A stretch of 64,000 nt of DNA. Origin: DATAXI01 sp963756185. Its GTDB lineage: Bacteria > Verrucomicrobiota > Verrucomicrobiia > Chthoniobacterales > Chthoniobacteraceae. Under the pieces are notes generated by a model. That model searched no databases. It saw nothing but the letters and a program-made list of their open reading frames with translations, and was not told where the DNA came from. Shown here piece by piece: positions 16,387-24,910 of the stretch. The stretch covers positions 712,517-776,516 of the forward strand of contig CAVWMS010000015.1 in assembly GCA_963756185.1 (NCBI GenBank). Reading direction: 5' to 3'. Position 1 is the stretch's first letter. The number at the start of each line of letters is the position of its first letter. The position numbers and the translations under genes were made by a program.

Positions 16387-18090
16387 GTGGTGACAAACGA
16401 CGATTACGTAACGGAAATTCTGCTCGATACCGGGCTTATTACCAAACCGCAACTCGAGCGCGCCCGCGCCGAGGCCAGCCCGGAACACCCACTCGTCCAG
16501 ACCCTTATCGCGCATGGCGCCGTCAGCGATGAAGATGTGAGCCGGGCCCTGGCCGGCGCGGCCAGCATGGACTTTGTCGATCTCGGCCAGATCACCATCC
16601 CGCAGGAGATCATCGAATTGCTGCCCGCGGCGACGGCCCGGCGCTACAAGGTGCTGCCGGTGGCGCTCACCGATTCCGGCCTCATCATGGCCACCAGCAA
16701 CCCGCTCGATTTCGACACCTTCGACGCCATCGGCCACGTGCTCAAGCGGGACATCGATTTCGTCTGCTCGACGCCGGCGCAAATCAAGGCCGCGCTGGTC
16801 CAGTACTACGGCACCGCGGACGAGGCGGTCAGCAGCCTCGAGGCCTCGCTCGGCGGGGAGATCATCCAGATCGGCGACGGCCCGGCCACGGAGCTCGGCG
16901 ACCACGCGGAGACGGGCGACGCGCCGGTCATCAAGATGGTTTCGCTGCTCCTGCTCGAGGCGCACCGCATGCGCGCGAGCGACATTCATCTCGAGCCTCT
17001 CGAAAAGCGTTTCCGCGTCCGCTTCCGCATCGATGGCGTGCTCCATGAGATGAACAACCCGCCGAAGAAATTGCAGAGCGCCATCACCGCCCGCATCAAG
17101 ATCATGACCGGCTCGATGAGCATCGCGGAGAAGCGCCTGCCGCAGGACGGGCGCATCCAGGTAAAAATCGGCAAAAAGTCGATCGACCTCCGCGTTTCCA
17201 CCATCCCCACCAATCACGGCGAGAGCGTGGTCATGCGTATCCTGGACAAGACGAGCCTGATGCTGGGCCTGCCGGAACTCGGCTTCCTGAGCGATGACCA
17301 GGAGATCTTCGAGCGGCTGCTGGCGCTGCCGGACGGCATCCTGCTGGTCACCGGCCCGACCGGCTCGGGCAAGACGACGACGCTTTACGGCTGCTTGAAT
17401 TACATCAACAAGCCCGACCGCAAGATCATCACGGTCGAGGATCCCGTCGAGTACCAGATGAACGGCATCAACCAGGTGCAGGTCAACGCGGACATCGGCA
17501 TGACTTTCCCCGCCGCGCTGCGCTCGATGCTGCGCCAGGCGCCGAACATCATCATGATTGGTGAGATTCGCGACGTCGAAACCGCCAACATCGCCATCAA
17601 CGCCTCGCTGACCGGCCACCTGGTCTTTTCCACGCTCCACACCAACGACGCACCCAGCGCCGTGGCGCGCCTCGTCGATATCGGCGTCCAGCCCTTCCTG
17701 GTTTCCAGCTCGGTCCGCGCCATCATGGCCCAGCGCCTCGTCCGCAAGCTCTGCACCAAATGCAAGGAGCCGGGCGAACTCTCGCCGGCGGAAATGCGCG
17801 CGCTGCGGATCGATTCCACGCAATTGAGCGAGGCGACCGTGATGCGGCCGGTCGGCTGCGAGAATTGCCGCTTCCTCGGCTACAAGGGGCGGATGGGCAT
17901 CTTTGAGATTTTCCTCGTGGACGACGAGGTCCGGTTCATGGTCAACGAGCGCGCCTCGACCCTCCAGTTGCGCAAGCGTGCCCGCGAACTGGGAATGCGC
18001 ACCCTGCGCGAGGACGGCGTCCGCAAGGTGCTCTCCGGCCTGACCACCGCGGAGGAAGTCATTGCCATCACGATGGGCGATGCGGATTGA
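16387..18090 (+). CDS. pilB: PilB/GspE-type assembly ATPase 1
   Basis: The product is 567 residues. The N-terminal MshEN-like domain (TPAQIKAALVQYYG region) is followed by the motor domain with ASDIHLEPLEKRFRVRFRID, Walker A GPTGSGKTTTLYG, the Asp box ITVEDPVEYQMNGINQVQVN, Walker B IIMIGEIRDVETA and His box HLVFSTLHTNDAPSAVARL. A zinc tetracysteine (CTKCKEPG ... CENCRFLGYKG) identifies it as an extension-type ATPase. It powers type IV pilus or type II secretion assembly at the inner membrane. The start is GTG (16,387 or the next GTG at 16,390). The next gene is pilT. Confidence 0.93.
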   Translation: MVTNDDYVTEILLDTGLITKPQLERARAEASPEHPLVQTLIAHGAVSDEDVSRALAGAASMDFVDLGQITIPQEIIELLPAATARRYKVLPVALTDSGLIMATSNPLDFDTFDAIGHVLKRDIDFVCSTPAQIKAALVQYYGTADEAVSSLEASLGGEIIQIGDGPATELGDHAETGDAPVIKMVSLLLLEAHRMRASDIHLEPLEKRFRVRFRIDGVLHEMNNPPKKLQSAITARIKIMTGSMSIAEKRLPQDGRIQVKIGKKSIDLRVSTIPTNHGESVVMRILDKTSLMLGLPELGFLSDDQEIFERLLALPDGILLVTGPTGSGKTTTLYGCLNYINKPDRKIITVEDPVEYQMNGINQVQVNADIGMTFPAALRSMLRQAPNIIMIGEIRDVETANIAINASLTGHLVFSTLHTNDAPSAVARLVDIGVQPFLVSSSVRAIMAQRLVRKLCTKCKEPGELSPAEMRALRIDSTQLSEATVMRPVGCENCRFLGYKGRMGIFEIFLVDDEVRFMVNERASTLQLRKRARELGMRTLREDGVRKVLSGLTTAEEVIAITMGDAD

Positions 18091-18110
18091 GGCGGCCATG
18101 GAACGCAAAT

Positions 18111-18243
18111 CCGAAATTCGAAATTCGAAATTCGAAATTTTTGGCGCGCGGAGCGCGCATCGTATCGAATTTCCGACCTCGTTGAGTCTTTACGCGCAAT
18201 TCTCGCGCTTTCCCCCTTCGAATTTCGAATTTCGAATTTCGAG
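18111..18243. repeat. AATTCGA heptad-repeat element, copy B (pilB to pilT gap)
   Basis: The left arm at 18,111-18,140 has about four GAAATTC-phase heptads. The right arm at 18,217-18,243 is its inverted complement (TTCGAAT phase). Between them lies TTGGCGCGCGGAGCGCGCAT, with a 6-bp hairpin GCGCGC-GGA-GCGCGC. The arms can pair to form a stem of about 25 bp with a loop of about 75 bases. The right arm ends 11 bases before the pilT ATG, which has no Shine-Dalgarno sequence. Confidence 0.9.
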
Positions 18244-18254
18244 TTTTCCCCTCC

Positions 18255-19331
18255 ATGGCCACCATTCCCATCGATGACTTGCTGCGGCTGACGATCGAGG
18301 AGGAAGCGTCGGACCTGCACCTGAGCGTCGGCGTGCCTCCCACGCTTCGCCTCAAGGGCATTCTCACCCCGCTCAATACGCCGCCTCTGAGCGCCGCGGA
18401 CATGGAGACCCTGGCGCGCGGCCTGGCCCGGCCCGACCAAATGGAGCGGGTCAACAACGAAGGGACCATCGATTTCGGGTTCAGTTATCGCGATGCGAAC
18501 CGCTTCCGCGTGAGCGTCTACCATGAGCGGGGCAACCTGGCGGCCGCGGTGCGATTGCTGCCGCGCAAATTGTTGTCGCTCGAGGCGATCGGCATGCCGC
18601 AGTCGGTGCGGGACATGCTCGAACTGCCGCGCGGCCTCGTCCTCGTCACCGGCCCCACCGGCTCCGGCAAAACGACCTCGCTGGCCAGCATGCTGACGGT
18701 CATCAACGAGACCAGCCCGCGCCACATCATCACCATCGAGGACCCCATCGAGTATTACCTCGACCACCGGCGCGGCATCGTAAACCAGCGCGAGATCGGC
18801 GTCGATGTCCCCACCTTTGCCGAAGGGGTGCGCCGCTCGCTCCGCCAGGATCCGGACGTGATCCTGGTGGGTGAAATGCGCGACCTCGAGACCATCGAAA
18901 CCGCCATCACCGCCGCCGAAACCGGGCACCTGGTCTTTTCCACGCTCCACACCACCGGCGCCGCGCGGACCATCGACCGCATCGTGGACGCCTTCGACGC
19001 CGAGCGCCAGCAGCAGATCCGCATCCAGCTTTCGATGAACCTCAAGGCCGTTGTCTCGCAGTTGCTCCTGCCGCGCAAGGATGGCACGGGCCGCATCGCC
19101 GTGTTCGAGGTGATGATCAACACTTCCTCCATCGGCGCCCTGCTGCGCGACAACAAATCCTACCGCATCCACAACGAAATCCTTACCGGCAGCAAATACG
19201 GCATGGTTGCCCTCGAGTCCTCGCTGGTGCGCCTTTATAATGAGAATATCATCACGCGCGACCAGGTGATCGGCTACGCCCAGGACCCGGAGGTCGCGCG
19301 GCAGTTGCTCGGCGAAAGGCTGGCGATATGA
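18255..19331 (+). CDS. pilT: PilT-type retraction ATPase
   Basis: At 358 residues this has PilT length and lacks the N-terminal domain and zinc cysteines of PilB. Motifs include ASDLHLSVGVPPTLRLKG, Walker A GPTGSGKTTSLASMLTVIN, Asp box IEDPIEYYLDHRRGIVNQRE, Walker B DVILVGEMRDLETIETAITA and His box GHLVFSTLHTTGAARTIDRI. The AIRxNLK-like retraction motif is represented by IRIQLSMNLKAVVSQLLLPR. It depolymerises pili for retraction or twitching. It lies between two pilB-type genes on the same strand. Confidence 0.93.
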   Translation: MATIPIDDLLRLTIEEEASDLHLSVGVPPTLRLKGILTPLNTPPLSAADMETLARGLARPDQMERVNNEGTIDFGFSYRDANRFRVSVYHERGNLAAAVRLLPRKLLSLEAIGMPQSVRDMLELPRGLVLVTGPTGSGKTTSLASMLTVINETSPRHIITIEDPIEYYLDHRRGIVNQREIGVDVPTFAEGVRRSLRQDPDVILVGEMRDLETIETAITAAETGHLVFSTLHTTGAARTIDRIVDAFDAERQQQIRIQLSMNLKAVVSQLLLPRKDGTGRIAVFEVMINTSSIGALLRDNKSYRIHNEILTGSKYGMVALESSLVRLYNENIITRDQVIGYAQDPEVARQLLGERLAI

Positions 19332-19370
19332 GGGGGGCGCGAGCGAACATTGGCGCCGCTAAAGGAGCCG

Positions 19371-19507
19371 CAAATTCGAAATTCGAAATTCGAAATTCGA
19401 ATGATTTGGCGCGCGTGGCGCGACGCATTGGAAATTGGCGTATACTAACTCATTCGCGTAACCCGCGACTCAACCTTTCGAATTTCGAATTTCGAATTTC
19501 GAATTTT
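19371..19507. repeat. AATTCGA heptad-repeat element, copy C (pilT to pilB2 gap)
   Basis: The left arm at 19,371-19,401 and the right arm at 19,477-19,507 are inverted complements built of about four 7-base units each. The interior again begins ATTTGGCGCG with a hairpin CGCGC-GTG-GCGCG. The right arm ends about 5 bases before the ATG of the second pilB gene, with no Shine-Dalgarno sequence visible. Confidence 0.9.
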
Positions 19508-19512
19508 TCCTT

Positions 19513-21198
19513 ATGAACGCAAAACCTGTCATTGAGCTTCTCACCGAGCAGGGCGTCATCGACCAGTCCCAGGCCGACGACGCGTTGCAGGAAATCTCCA
19601 CCTCGGGCAAGGACGTGGTCCAGACGCTGACCGATTTCGGCCTCGTCACCGAGGAGGAACTCTACCGCTATATCGCCGACTCTTTGAGCGCCGAAGTGGT
19701 CGATCTCACCAATTTCGAGCCGCCGCCCGAGACCCTCAAGCTGCTGCCCGCCGGCCTCGCGCGGCTTCACGGCGCGCTTCCCATCGGGCTTAGCGGCGAC
19801 ATCGTCACCGTCTGTCTCACCGACCCGCTCAACCCGCAAATCCCCGAGGATTTGCGTTTTGCGCTCGGCAGGAATGTGCAGATCGCCGTCGCGCCGATTA
19901 CGCAAATCGAGGCGCTGATCCAGAAATCCTACGGGACCGACGACGCGAGCCTGAACGAGATCCTCAAGGAACTGGGCGATACCAAGATCGAGTTCGGCGA
20001 AGAGGGCCAGATCGACCTTTCGAACATCGAGGCGGAGGCGAACGCGACGCCGATCATCCGCTACGTGGACCTGATCCTTTACCAGGCGATCCAGGACCGC
20101 GCGAGCGACATCCATTTCGAGCCGTTCGAAATGGAGTTCAAGATCCGCTACCGCGTCGACGGCGCCCTCTACGAGATGGCGCCCCCGCCGCGCCACCTGG
20201 CGCTGCCGGTCATCTCCCGCGTGAAGGTCATGGCCAACCTCAACATCGCCGAACGCCGCCTGCCGCAGGATGGGCGCATCCAGAAAAATATCGCGGGCCG
20301 GCAGGTGGACCTTCGTGTTTCCACGCTGCCGACCCAGTACGGCGAGAGCGTGGTGCTGCGCGTGCTGGACCGTACGACGGTCAACCTCAACATCGAGGCG
20401 CTCGGCATGCCGGACTACATTTACAATTACATCCTGCACACCCTCGAGAAGCCAAATGGCATCTTCATCGTCACCGGCCCCACCGGCTCCGGCAAGACGA
20501 CGACGCTTTACGCCTGCCTGAACAAGATCAACACCATCGACTCGAAGCTGCTCACCGCGGAGGACCCGGTCGAATACGACATCGAGGGCATCATCCAGGT
20601 GCCGATCAACGAGGGCATCGGCCTCAACTTTGGCCGCGTGCTGCGCGCCTTTTTGCGGCAGGACCCGGATCGCATCATGGTGGGTGAGACGCGCGACCTC
20701 GAGACGGCGCAGATTTCCATCCAGGCGTCGCTCACCGGCCACCTCGTCTTTTCCACGCTGCACACCAATGACGCGCCCGGCGCGGTGACCCGTCTCATCG
20801 ATATGGGCGTCGAGCCGTTCATGATTTCCTCCTCGCTCGAGGGCGTGCTGGGCCAGCGGTTGATCCGCAAGATTTGCCCAAACTGCAAGACAGCCTACGA
20901 GCCGAGCGAAGCGGTGCTGTCGCAACTGGGCGTTTCCGCGCACGAAATCGGCGACAAGCAATTCTTCTATGGAAAGGGCTGCGAAGTCTGCAACCACACC
21001 GGTTACAAGGGCCGCAAGGGCATCTACGAGCTGCTCGACATCACCGATCCGATCCGCGAAATGATCAACCAGCGGGCGCCGACGGTGGTGCTCAAGCAAA
21101 AGGCCATCGAGCTCGGCATGATGACCCTGCGCGAAGATGGCCTGCGCTGCATTTACGACGGCGACACGACCATCGAGGAAGTGCTGAAGTACACCTAA
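19513..21198 (+). CDS. PilB/GspE-type assembly ATPase 2
   Basis: This 561-residue paralogue of the ATPase at 16,387 has the same domain order: an N-terminal MshEN-like part starting MNAKPVIELLTEQGVIDQSQ, then ASDIHFEPFEMEFKIRYRVD, Walker A GPTGSGKTTTLYACLNKINT, Asp box AEDPVEYDIEGIIQVPINEG, Walker B RIMVGETRDLETAQ, His box GHLVFSTLHTNDAPGAVTRL and tetracysteine CPNCKTAYEP ... CEVCNHTGYKG. It should be a second extension or secretion motor. Its stop codon overlaps the stop codon of the convergent gene at 21,195. Confidence 0.92.
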   Translation: MNAKPVIELLTEQGVIDQSQADDALQEISTSGKDVVQTLTDFGLVTEEELYRYIADSLSAEVVDLTNFEPPPETLKLLPAGLARLHGALPIGLSGDIVTVCLTDPLNPQIPEDLRFALGRNVQIAVAPITQIEALIQKSYGTDDASLNEILKELGDTKIEFGEEGQIDLSNIEAEANATPIIRYVDLILYQAIQDRASDIHFEPFEMEFKIRYRVDGALYEMAPPPRHLALPVISRVKVMANLNIAERRLPQDGRIQKNIAGRQVDLRVSTLPTQYGESVVLRVLDRTTVNLNIEALGMPDYIYNYILHTLEKPNGIFIVTGPTGSGKTTTLYACLNKINTIDSKLLTAEDPVEYDIEGIIQVPINEGIGLNFGRVLRAFLRQDPDRIMVGETRDLETAQISIQASLTGHLVFSTLHTNDAPGAVTRLIDMGVEPFMISSSLEGVLGQRLIRKICPNCKTAYEPSEAVLSQLGVSAHEIGDKQFFYGKGCEVCNHTGYKGRKGIYELLDITDPIREMINQRAPTVVLKQKAIELGMMTLREDGLRCIYDGDTTIEEVLKYT

Positions 21199-22094
21199 TT
21201 CGCGCCGAGCCGCGCGAGCGCTTTTTGCGCGTTGGGGTTGTTGCCGGCTTTCCTGTACCATTCGATGGCTTTTTGCGTGTCCTTCGGATAGCCGGCCACG
21301 CCTTGCTCGTAGGCCATTCCGATGCCGACGCAGCCGTTCGGGTCGCCCTGGTCGGCGGCCTTCTGGAACCATGAGACGGCCTGCGCATTGTCCCGCGGGA
21401 CCCCTTCGCCTTTGACATAAAGCTCGGCCAGCAGGCTTTCGGAGCCGGGCTCGCCTTGCTGGGCGGATTTGAGGAGCCACTCGGCGGCCTTTGCGGGGTC
21501 TTTCGTATAACCCTCGAGACCGCCCAGATACCAGACGCCGACATAACCTTCATCCTTCGCGTCCCCCTTGTCCGCGCCCTCCTGGATCAGCCTGTCGCCA
21601 AGCCCGGGATCGGCAGCCGCAACGTCATCATAAGTGCGCGGCGGCGTTGACGATTCGCTCGACGGGTATTTCACACTCACCCAGATGTAGGCCGCATTCA
21701 AAGCGGCGATCAATAGGAAGACGACGATATAGGATCGCAGAACCCCGTTGACGAAGCGGTTCGGTCCGGGCTCGAGCACGGCGAGAGACGGATTCTTCGG
21801 CGAGTAGGAGACGTTCGCCGTTCTGCCCACCTCGTACCGGCCCAGGATGGCCTGGGCTTCCCTCGCGGGAACGCCGGGGGCGAAGTTGACCTTCGTTCCG
21901 TTGTAAGTCTTTCCGTCGACCTCGTAACTGTAGGTCACACGCGGCTGTCTTCGCCACGCGGACCGGGCCATCTCCGACAAGGTGATGGTGCCGGGGACCA
22001 TGGGCCAGCCCGCGCTCTCCCGCGAAAGGCGGACATTTTTCCACGCGCTCCAGATCAGGAACGGAAAGCAGATGAGGACGAATAGGCTGAGCAT
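21195..22094 (-). CDS. DUF3592 and Sel1-repeat membrane protein
   Basis: About 299 residues, starting MLSLFVLICFPFLIWSAWKN with a membrane helix. A DUF3592-like domain follows (YSYEVDGKTYNGTKVNFAPG ... YEVGRTANVSYSPKNPSLAV), then a second membrane helix (SYIVVFLLIAALNAAYIWV). The C-terminal half has three to four Sel1-type repeats of 36 residues (for example AKAAEWLLKSAQQGEPGSES and AQAVSWFQKAADQGDPNGC). Sel1 repeats usually bind proteins. The function is unknown. Its stop (TAG) overlaps the pilB2 stop (TAA) tail to tail. Confidence 0.8.
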   Translation of the reverse strand: MLSLFVLICFPFLIWSAWKNVRLSRESAGWPMVPGTITLSEMARSAWRRQPRVTYSYEVDGKTYNGTKVNFAPGVPAREAQAILGRYEVGRTANVSYSPKNPSLAVLEPGPNRFVNGVLRSYIVVFLLIAALNAAYIWVSVKYPSSESSTPPRTYDDVAAADPGLGDRLIQEGADKGDAKDEGYVGVWYLGGLEGYTKDPAKAAEWLLKSAQQGEPGSESLLAELYVKGEGVPRDNAQAVSWFQKAADQGDPNGCVGIGMAYEQGVAGYPKDTQKAIEWYRKAGNNPNAQKALARLGAN

Positions 22095-22173
22095 GCGTGT
22101 TCTTCCGCGATGGGCCGCACATGATATATGCACGTCCGCGCTTTGACGAGCGCGAACAAAGATGGCGCGATTT

Positions 22174-23472
22174 CTACGACCCGAGCGCCAGTTCGTTCAG
22201 CGCGCCTTTCGGCGCCGGCTCGGCTGCCGCGCCGGTCCGGGCCTCGATGCGCCCGGCCAAAAATTCCGCGTCGCTTGTCACACCGGAAAACCGGCCCGAG
22301 CCCCAGGTGTATTGCCACGGCAGGCCCAGGAAATAGAGGCCGTGCGCGGTGGTAACGCCGCGCTCGTGCGCCGGATAGCCTTTGCCGTCGAAGATGGGCA
22401 ACTCGACCCATGTGTAATCGGTCCGGTAACCGACGCTCCAGATGATGGTGCGGATGTTTGCCTCGCGGTAATCGAGCACGGGCGGCTCGTGGTCGGGCTG
22501 CCATGGCGGCCGGTACGGCTCCTCGACCGGCGCGTCGATTTGCTTCGAGGCGATGAATTTGTCGATGGTGCTCTTGATGCTCTCGGCGACCGAGTCGGCC
22601 TGGTCGAGGTTTTGCCGCAGGTCCGCGGCGAAACGCATCGTCGCGCCGTCGATCTCCTTCAGCCGCCCGTACAGCTTCATCCCCTCGAGCGCGAATTTCC
22701 GCAGATCGATGTCGCGCCCGCCGTCGCGCCCCGTGACGTAATGGTTGGCCTTTGCGCGCACGCGGTCTTTTTGCGGATGCTCGTGAATGGGCATGCGGTA
22801 ATAGCCCATCTCATCCAGCCACGCGACGACGTCCTTGCCCCGGTAGCGCCGCGCGGTGCGGGGCGCGCCGCCGACGCAGAGATGCACCTGCCTCCCGGCA
22901 AGGTGCAAATCCTCGGCGATCTGGCAGCCCGATTGCCCGGTGCCCACCACCAGCACCGCGCCCGCCGGCAGCGACTCCGGGTTTTTGTATTCCGAGGAAT
23001 GGATTTGCACGATTTCCGCCGGCAGCCGCTCGGCCAGCCGCGGCAGCACCGCGGTGTGATAACCGCCCGTGGCCACCACCACCTGATCGGCGAGAAAATC
23101 CCCAATGTCCGTGCAAACCTCGAACGCGCCCGATTGATGCCGCCGCAACCGCCGCACCGTCACGCCCTCGCGCAGCGGCGGCTCGAACGACCGCGCGAAC
23201 GCCTCGAGATACTCGATGATCTGCTCCTTCTTCATGAAGCCGTCCGGGTCCGGCCCGGCGTAGGGAAAACCGGGGAGCCGGCATTGCCAGTTCGGGGTCA
23301 CCAGGCAAAATGAATCCCATCGCTTCGAGCGCCACGCCTCGGCCATCCGGTGCTTCTCGAATACGACGTGGTCGATGCCGCGCTGCTTCAGCAGCCAGCT
23401 CATCGAGAGCCCCGCCTGGCCGCCGCCGATGATGATGACCGGATAATGCATGCATCCAGTATTCGGGTTCAT
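22174..23472 (-). CDS. Nit1C flavin-dependent oxidoreductase (MSMEG_0569 family)
   Basis: The product is about 432 residues. The N-terminus has a Rossmann FAD motif, VIIIGGGQAGLSMSWLLKQR, followed by RWDSFCLVTPNWQCRLPGFP and a second nucleotide-binding motif, AVLVVGTGQSGCQIAEDLHL. The C-terminal part, TIIWSVGYRTDYTWVELPIF ... LYFLGLPWQYTWGSGRFSGV, is typical of flavin monooxygenase-like proteins of the MSMEG_0569 family. The family is found in Nit1C clusters; its reaction is not established. It is the last gene of the five-gene minus-strand run here. Confidence 0.88.
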   Translation of the reverse strand: MNPNTGCMHYPVIIIGGGQAGLSMSWLLKQRGIDHVVFEKHRMAEAWRSKRWDSFCLVTPNWQCRLPGFPYAGPDPDGFMKKEQIIEYLEAFARSFEPPLREGVTVRRLRRHQSGAFEVCTDIGDFLADQVVVATGGYHTAVLPRLAERLPAEIVQIHSSEYKNPESLPAGAVLVVGTGQSGCQIAEDLHLAGRQVHLCVGGAPRTARRYRGKDVVAWLDEMGYYRMPIHEHPQKDRVRAKANHYVTGRDGGRDIDLRKFALEGMKLYGRLKEIDGATMRFAADLRQNLDQADSVAESIKSTIDKFIASKQIDAPVEEPYRPPWQPDHEPPVLDYREANIRTIIWSVGYRTDYTWVELPIFDGKGYPAHERGVTTAHGLYFLGLPWQYTWGSGRFSGVTSDAEFLAGRIEARTGAAAEPAPKGALNELALGS

Positions 23473-23494
23473 GGTCATTGGATTCCCTCTCTCT

Positions 23495-23770
23495 TCAGAT
23501 GCGCACGATTCGGACGACCCCGTCGCCGGATGCCGATTTCACCCAATGCTCGATGGCCGCAATCTCCGACGCCGCCGAGGCGCAGCCGAAGCCGTACTTC
23601 GCGCGCACCCGCTCGGAGGCGTGCGCCAGCGCCTTGCGGCTGCGCGCCAGGAATTCCGCCGCCGGCATCTCGTCGCCTTCGCCGAAGTATTCGCGCACGA
23701 TGCTCGATGGTGAGTAGCATTCGCGCGTCTCGCCGCCGGGAAGCTGAATGGTGAAGAAAGTTTCGGGCAT
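23495..23770 (-). CDS. Nit1C small protein (MSMEG_0570 family)
   Basis: This 91-residue protein begins MPETFFTIQLPGGETRECYS, then PSSIVREYFGEGDEMPAAEF and ends with a helix and EHWVKSASGDGVVRIVRI. It matches the MSMEG_0570 family by size, content and position between the radical SAM and flavoprotein genes. The family appears in nitrogen-starvation and Nit1C gene sets, and no activity is known. It lies 6 bases downstream of the radical SAM gene. Confidence 0.8.
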   Translation of the reverse strand: MPETFFTIQLPGGETRECYSPSSIVREYFGEGDEMPAAEFLARSRKALAHASERVRAKYGFGCASAASEIAAIEHWVKSASGDGVVRIVRI

Positions 23771-23776
23771 GGGGCA

Positions 23777-24910
23777 TCAAGCGGCGCAGGCGTTTTGCTT
23801 TTCGAAAGCCGACAGCGAGGAGCAGGCGGCGCACTTGCTGCACCCGGCCTTCACCGTGTCCGAGGTCATCCCCGCCTCGGCCAGCCACGCGCCGACCGGC
23901 TCGAGCACCGCCCGCATGAAATCCGCCGCTGGCGGTGGATGGCCCGCCAGCGGCGTCCCCGCCACCGGAACAAAAGGGACGATAAATGGATAAACGCCAA
24001 GATCGATGAGCTGCCGGGAGGCATCGAGCAGGCTCTCGATGGAATCGCCGAGCCCCGCGAGCAAATACGTGCTCACCTGCCCGCGGCCAAAGACGGCCAC
24101 CGCCGCGCCGAACGCCTCGAGGTAATACGCGACCGGCACTTCGGCCTTGCCCGGCATGATGCGCCGCCGCACCGCCTCGTCCCACGCCTCGAGATGCATC
24201 CCGAGCGCGTCGATGCCCGCATCGCGCATGCGCCGGAACCAGCCGAAATCCGCGGGCGGCTCGCATTGCCCCTGGATCGGCAGGCCCGTTGCCTGCTTGA
24301 TCGCCGCGCCCGTCTCCGCCAGCACGGCCGCCCCGCGGTCATCGGTGGGCGGAGTGCCGGTGGTCAAGACGACGTTGCGCACGCCGTCCAGTTGCCACGC
24401 CGCGCGTGCGACCTCCGCGAGCTGCTCCGGCGTCTTGCGCGCGATGGTGCGCCCGGCTTTCAGCGATTCGCCAATCGCGCAGAACTGGCATTTGGTCTCC
24501 GCGTTGCCGTATCGCACGCATGTTTGCAGCACCGTCGTGGCCAGCGTATCGCGCGAGTGGAGCTGCGCGATTTTCCAATACGGAATCCCCTCGGCCGTGC
24601 GCAGCGCGTAGAATTTCGGCTGCGGCGGAAAGGAGATTTCGCAAACGATTTCGTCGCCGTCGCGCAGCAGCATCCGCCCGCGCGCGTCGGGCGCCGTGGC
24701 GATGTAGGGCGACTGCGCGGCGGGCCGCGTGTGCACCGGCACCATGATCGTGATGCCGAGGATGGTCACCGCCTTGTGATCGGTCGGCCCTGCCCCGCCG
24801 ACACGGCTCGACGCCCCCGCGCGCGCGTCCTCGAGGCGCATCCCGCGCGTCTGCAATTCGGAAAGCAGGTACTGCTTCCTACTCAATAGTGCCGACTGAA
24901 AATCGAGCAT
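23777..24910 (-). CDS. Nit1C radical SAM protein (MSMEG_0568 family)
   Basis: The product is 377 residues. The cluster-binding cysteines occur as TCVRYGNAETKCQFCAIGES, that is CX9CX2C rather than the usual CX3CX2C. Other features are VRNVVLTTGTPPTDDRGAAV (SAM-binding GTPP-type turn), GIDALGMHLEAWDEAVRRRI and a C-terminal cysteine group KAGCSKCAACSSL that may bind an auxiliary cluster. The start overlaps the nitrilase end by 32 bases. Its product is unknown; in Nit1C clusters it is thought to act with the nitrilase. Confidence 0.9.
   Translation of the reverse strand: MLDFQSALLSRKQYLLSELQTRGMRLEDARAGASSRVGGAGPTDHKAVTILGITIMVPVHTRPAAQSPYIATAPDARGRMLLRDGDEIVCEISFPPQPKFYALRTAEGIPYWKIAQLHSRDTLATTVLQTCVRYGNAETKCQFCAIGESLKAGRTIARKTPEQLAEVARAAWQLDGVRNVVLTTGTPPTDDRGAAVLAETGAAIKQATGLPIQGQCEPPADFGWFRRMRDAGIDALGMHLEAWDEAVRRRIMPGKAEVPVAYYLEAFGAAVAVFGRGQVSTYLLAGLGDSIESLLDASRQLIDLGVYPFIVPFVPVAGTPLAGHPPPAADFMRAVLEPVGAWLAEAGMTSDTVKAGCSKCAACSSLSAFEKQNACAA

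Noticed and set aside
16342..18108. Long minus-strand open frame opposite pilB
   Set aside because: It is a shadow of a strongly conserved plus-strand ATPase gene in high-GC DNA. Its His, Asp and Arg-rich text resembles no family.
18111..19507. CRISPR array reading of the repeated AATTCGA units
   Set aside because: Units are 7 bases long in uninterrupted tandem with no spacers, and no cas genes are present.
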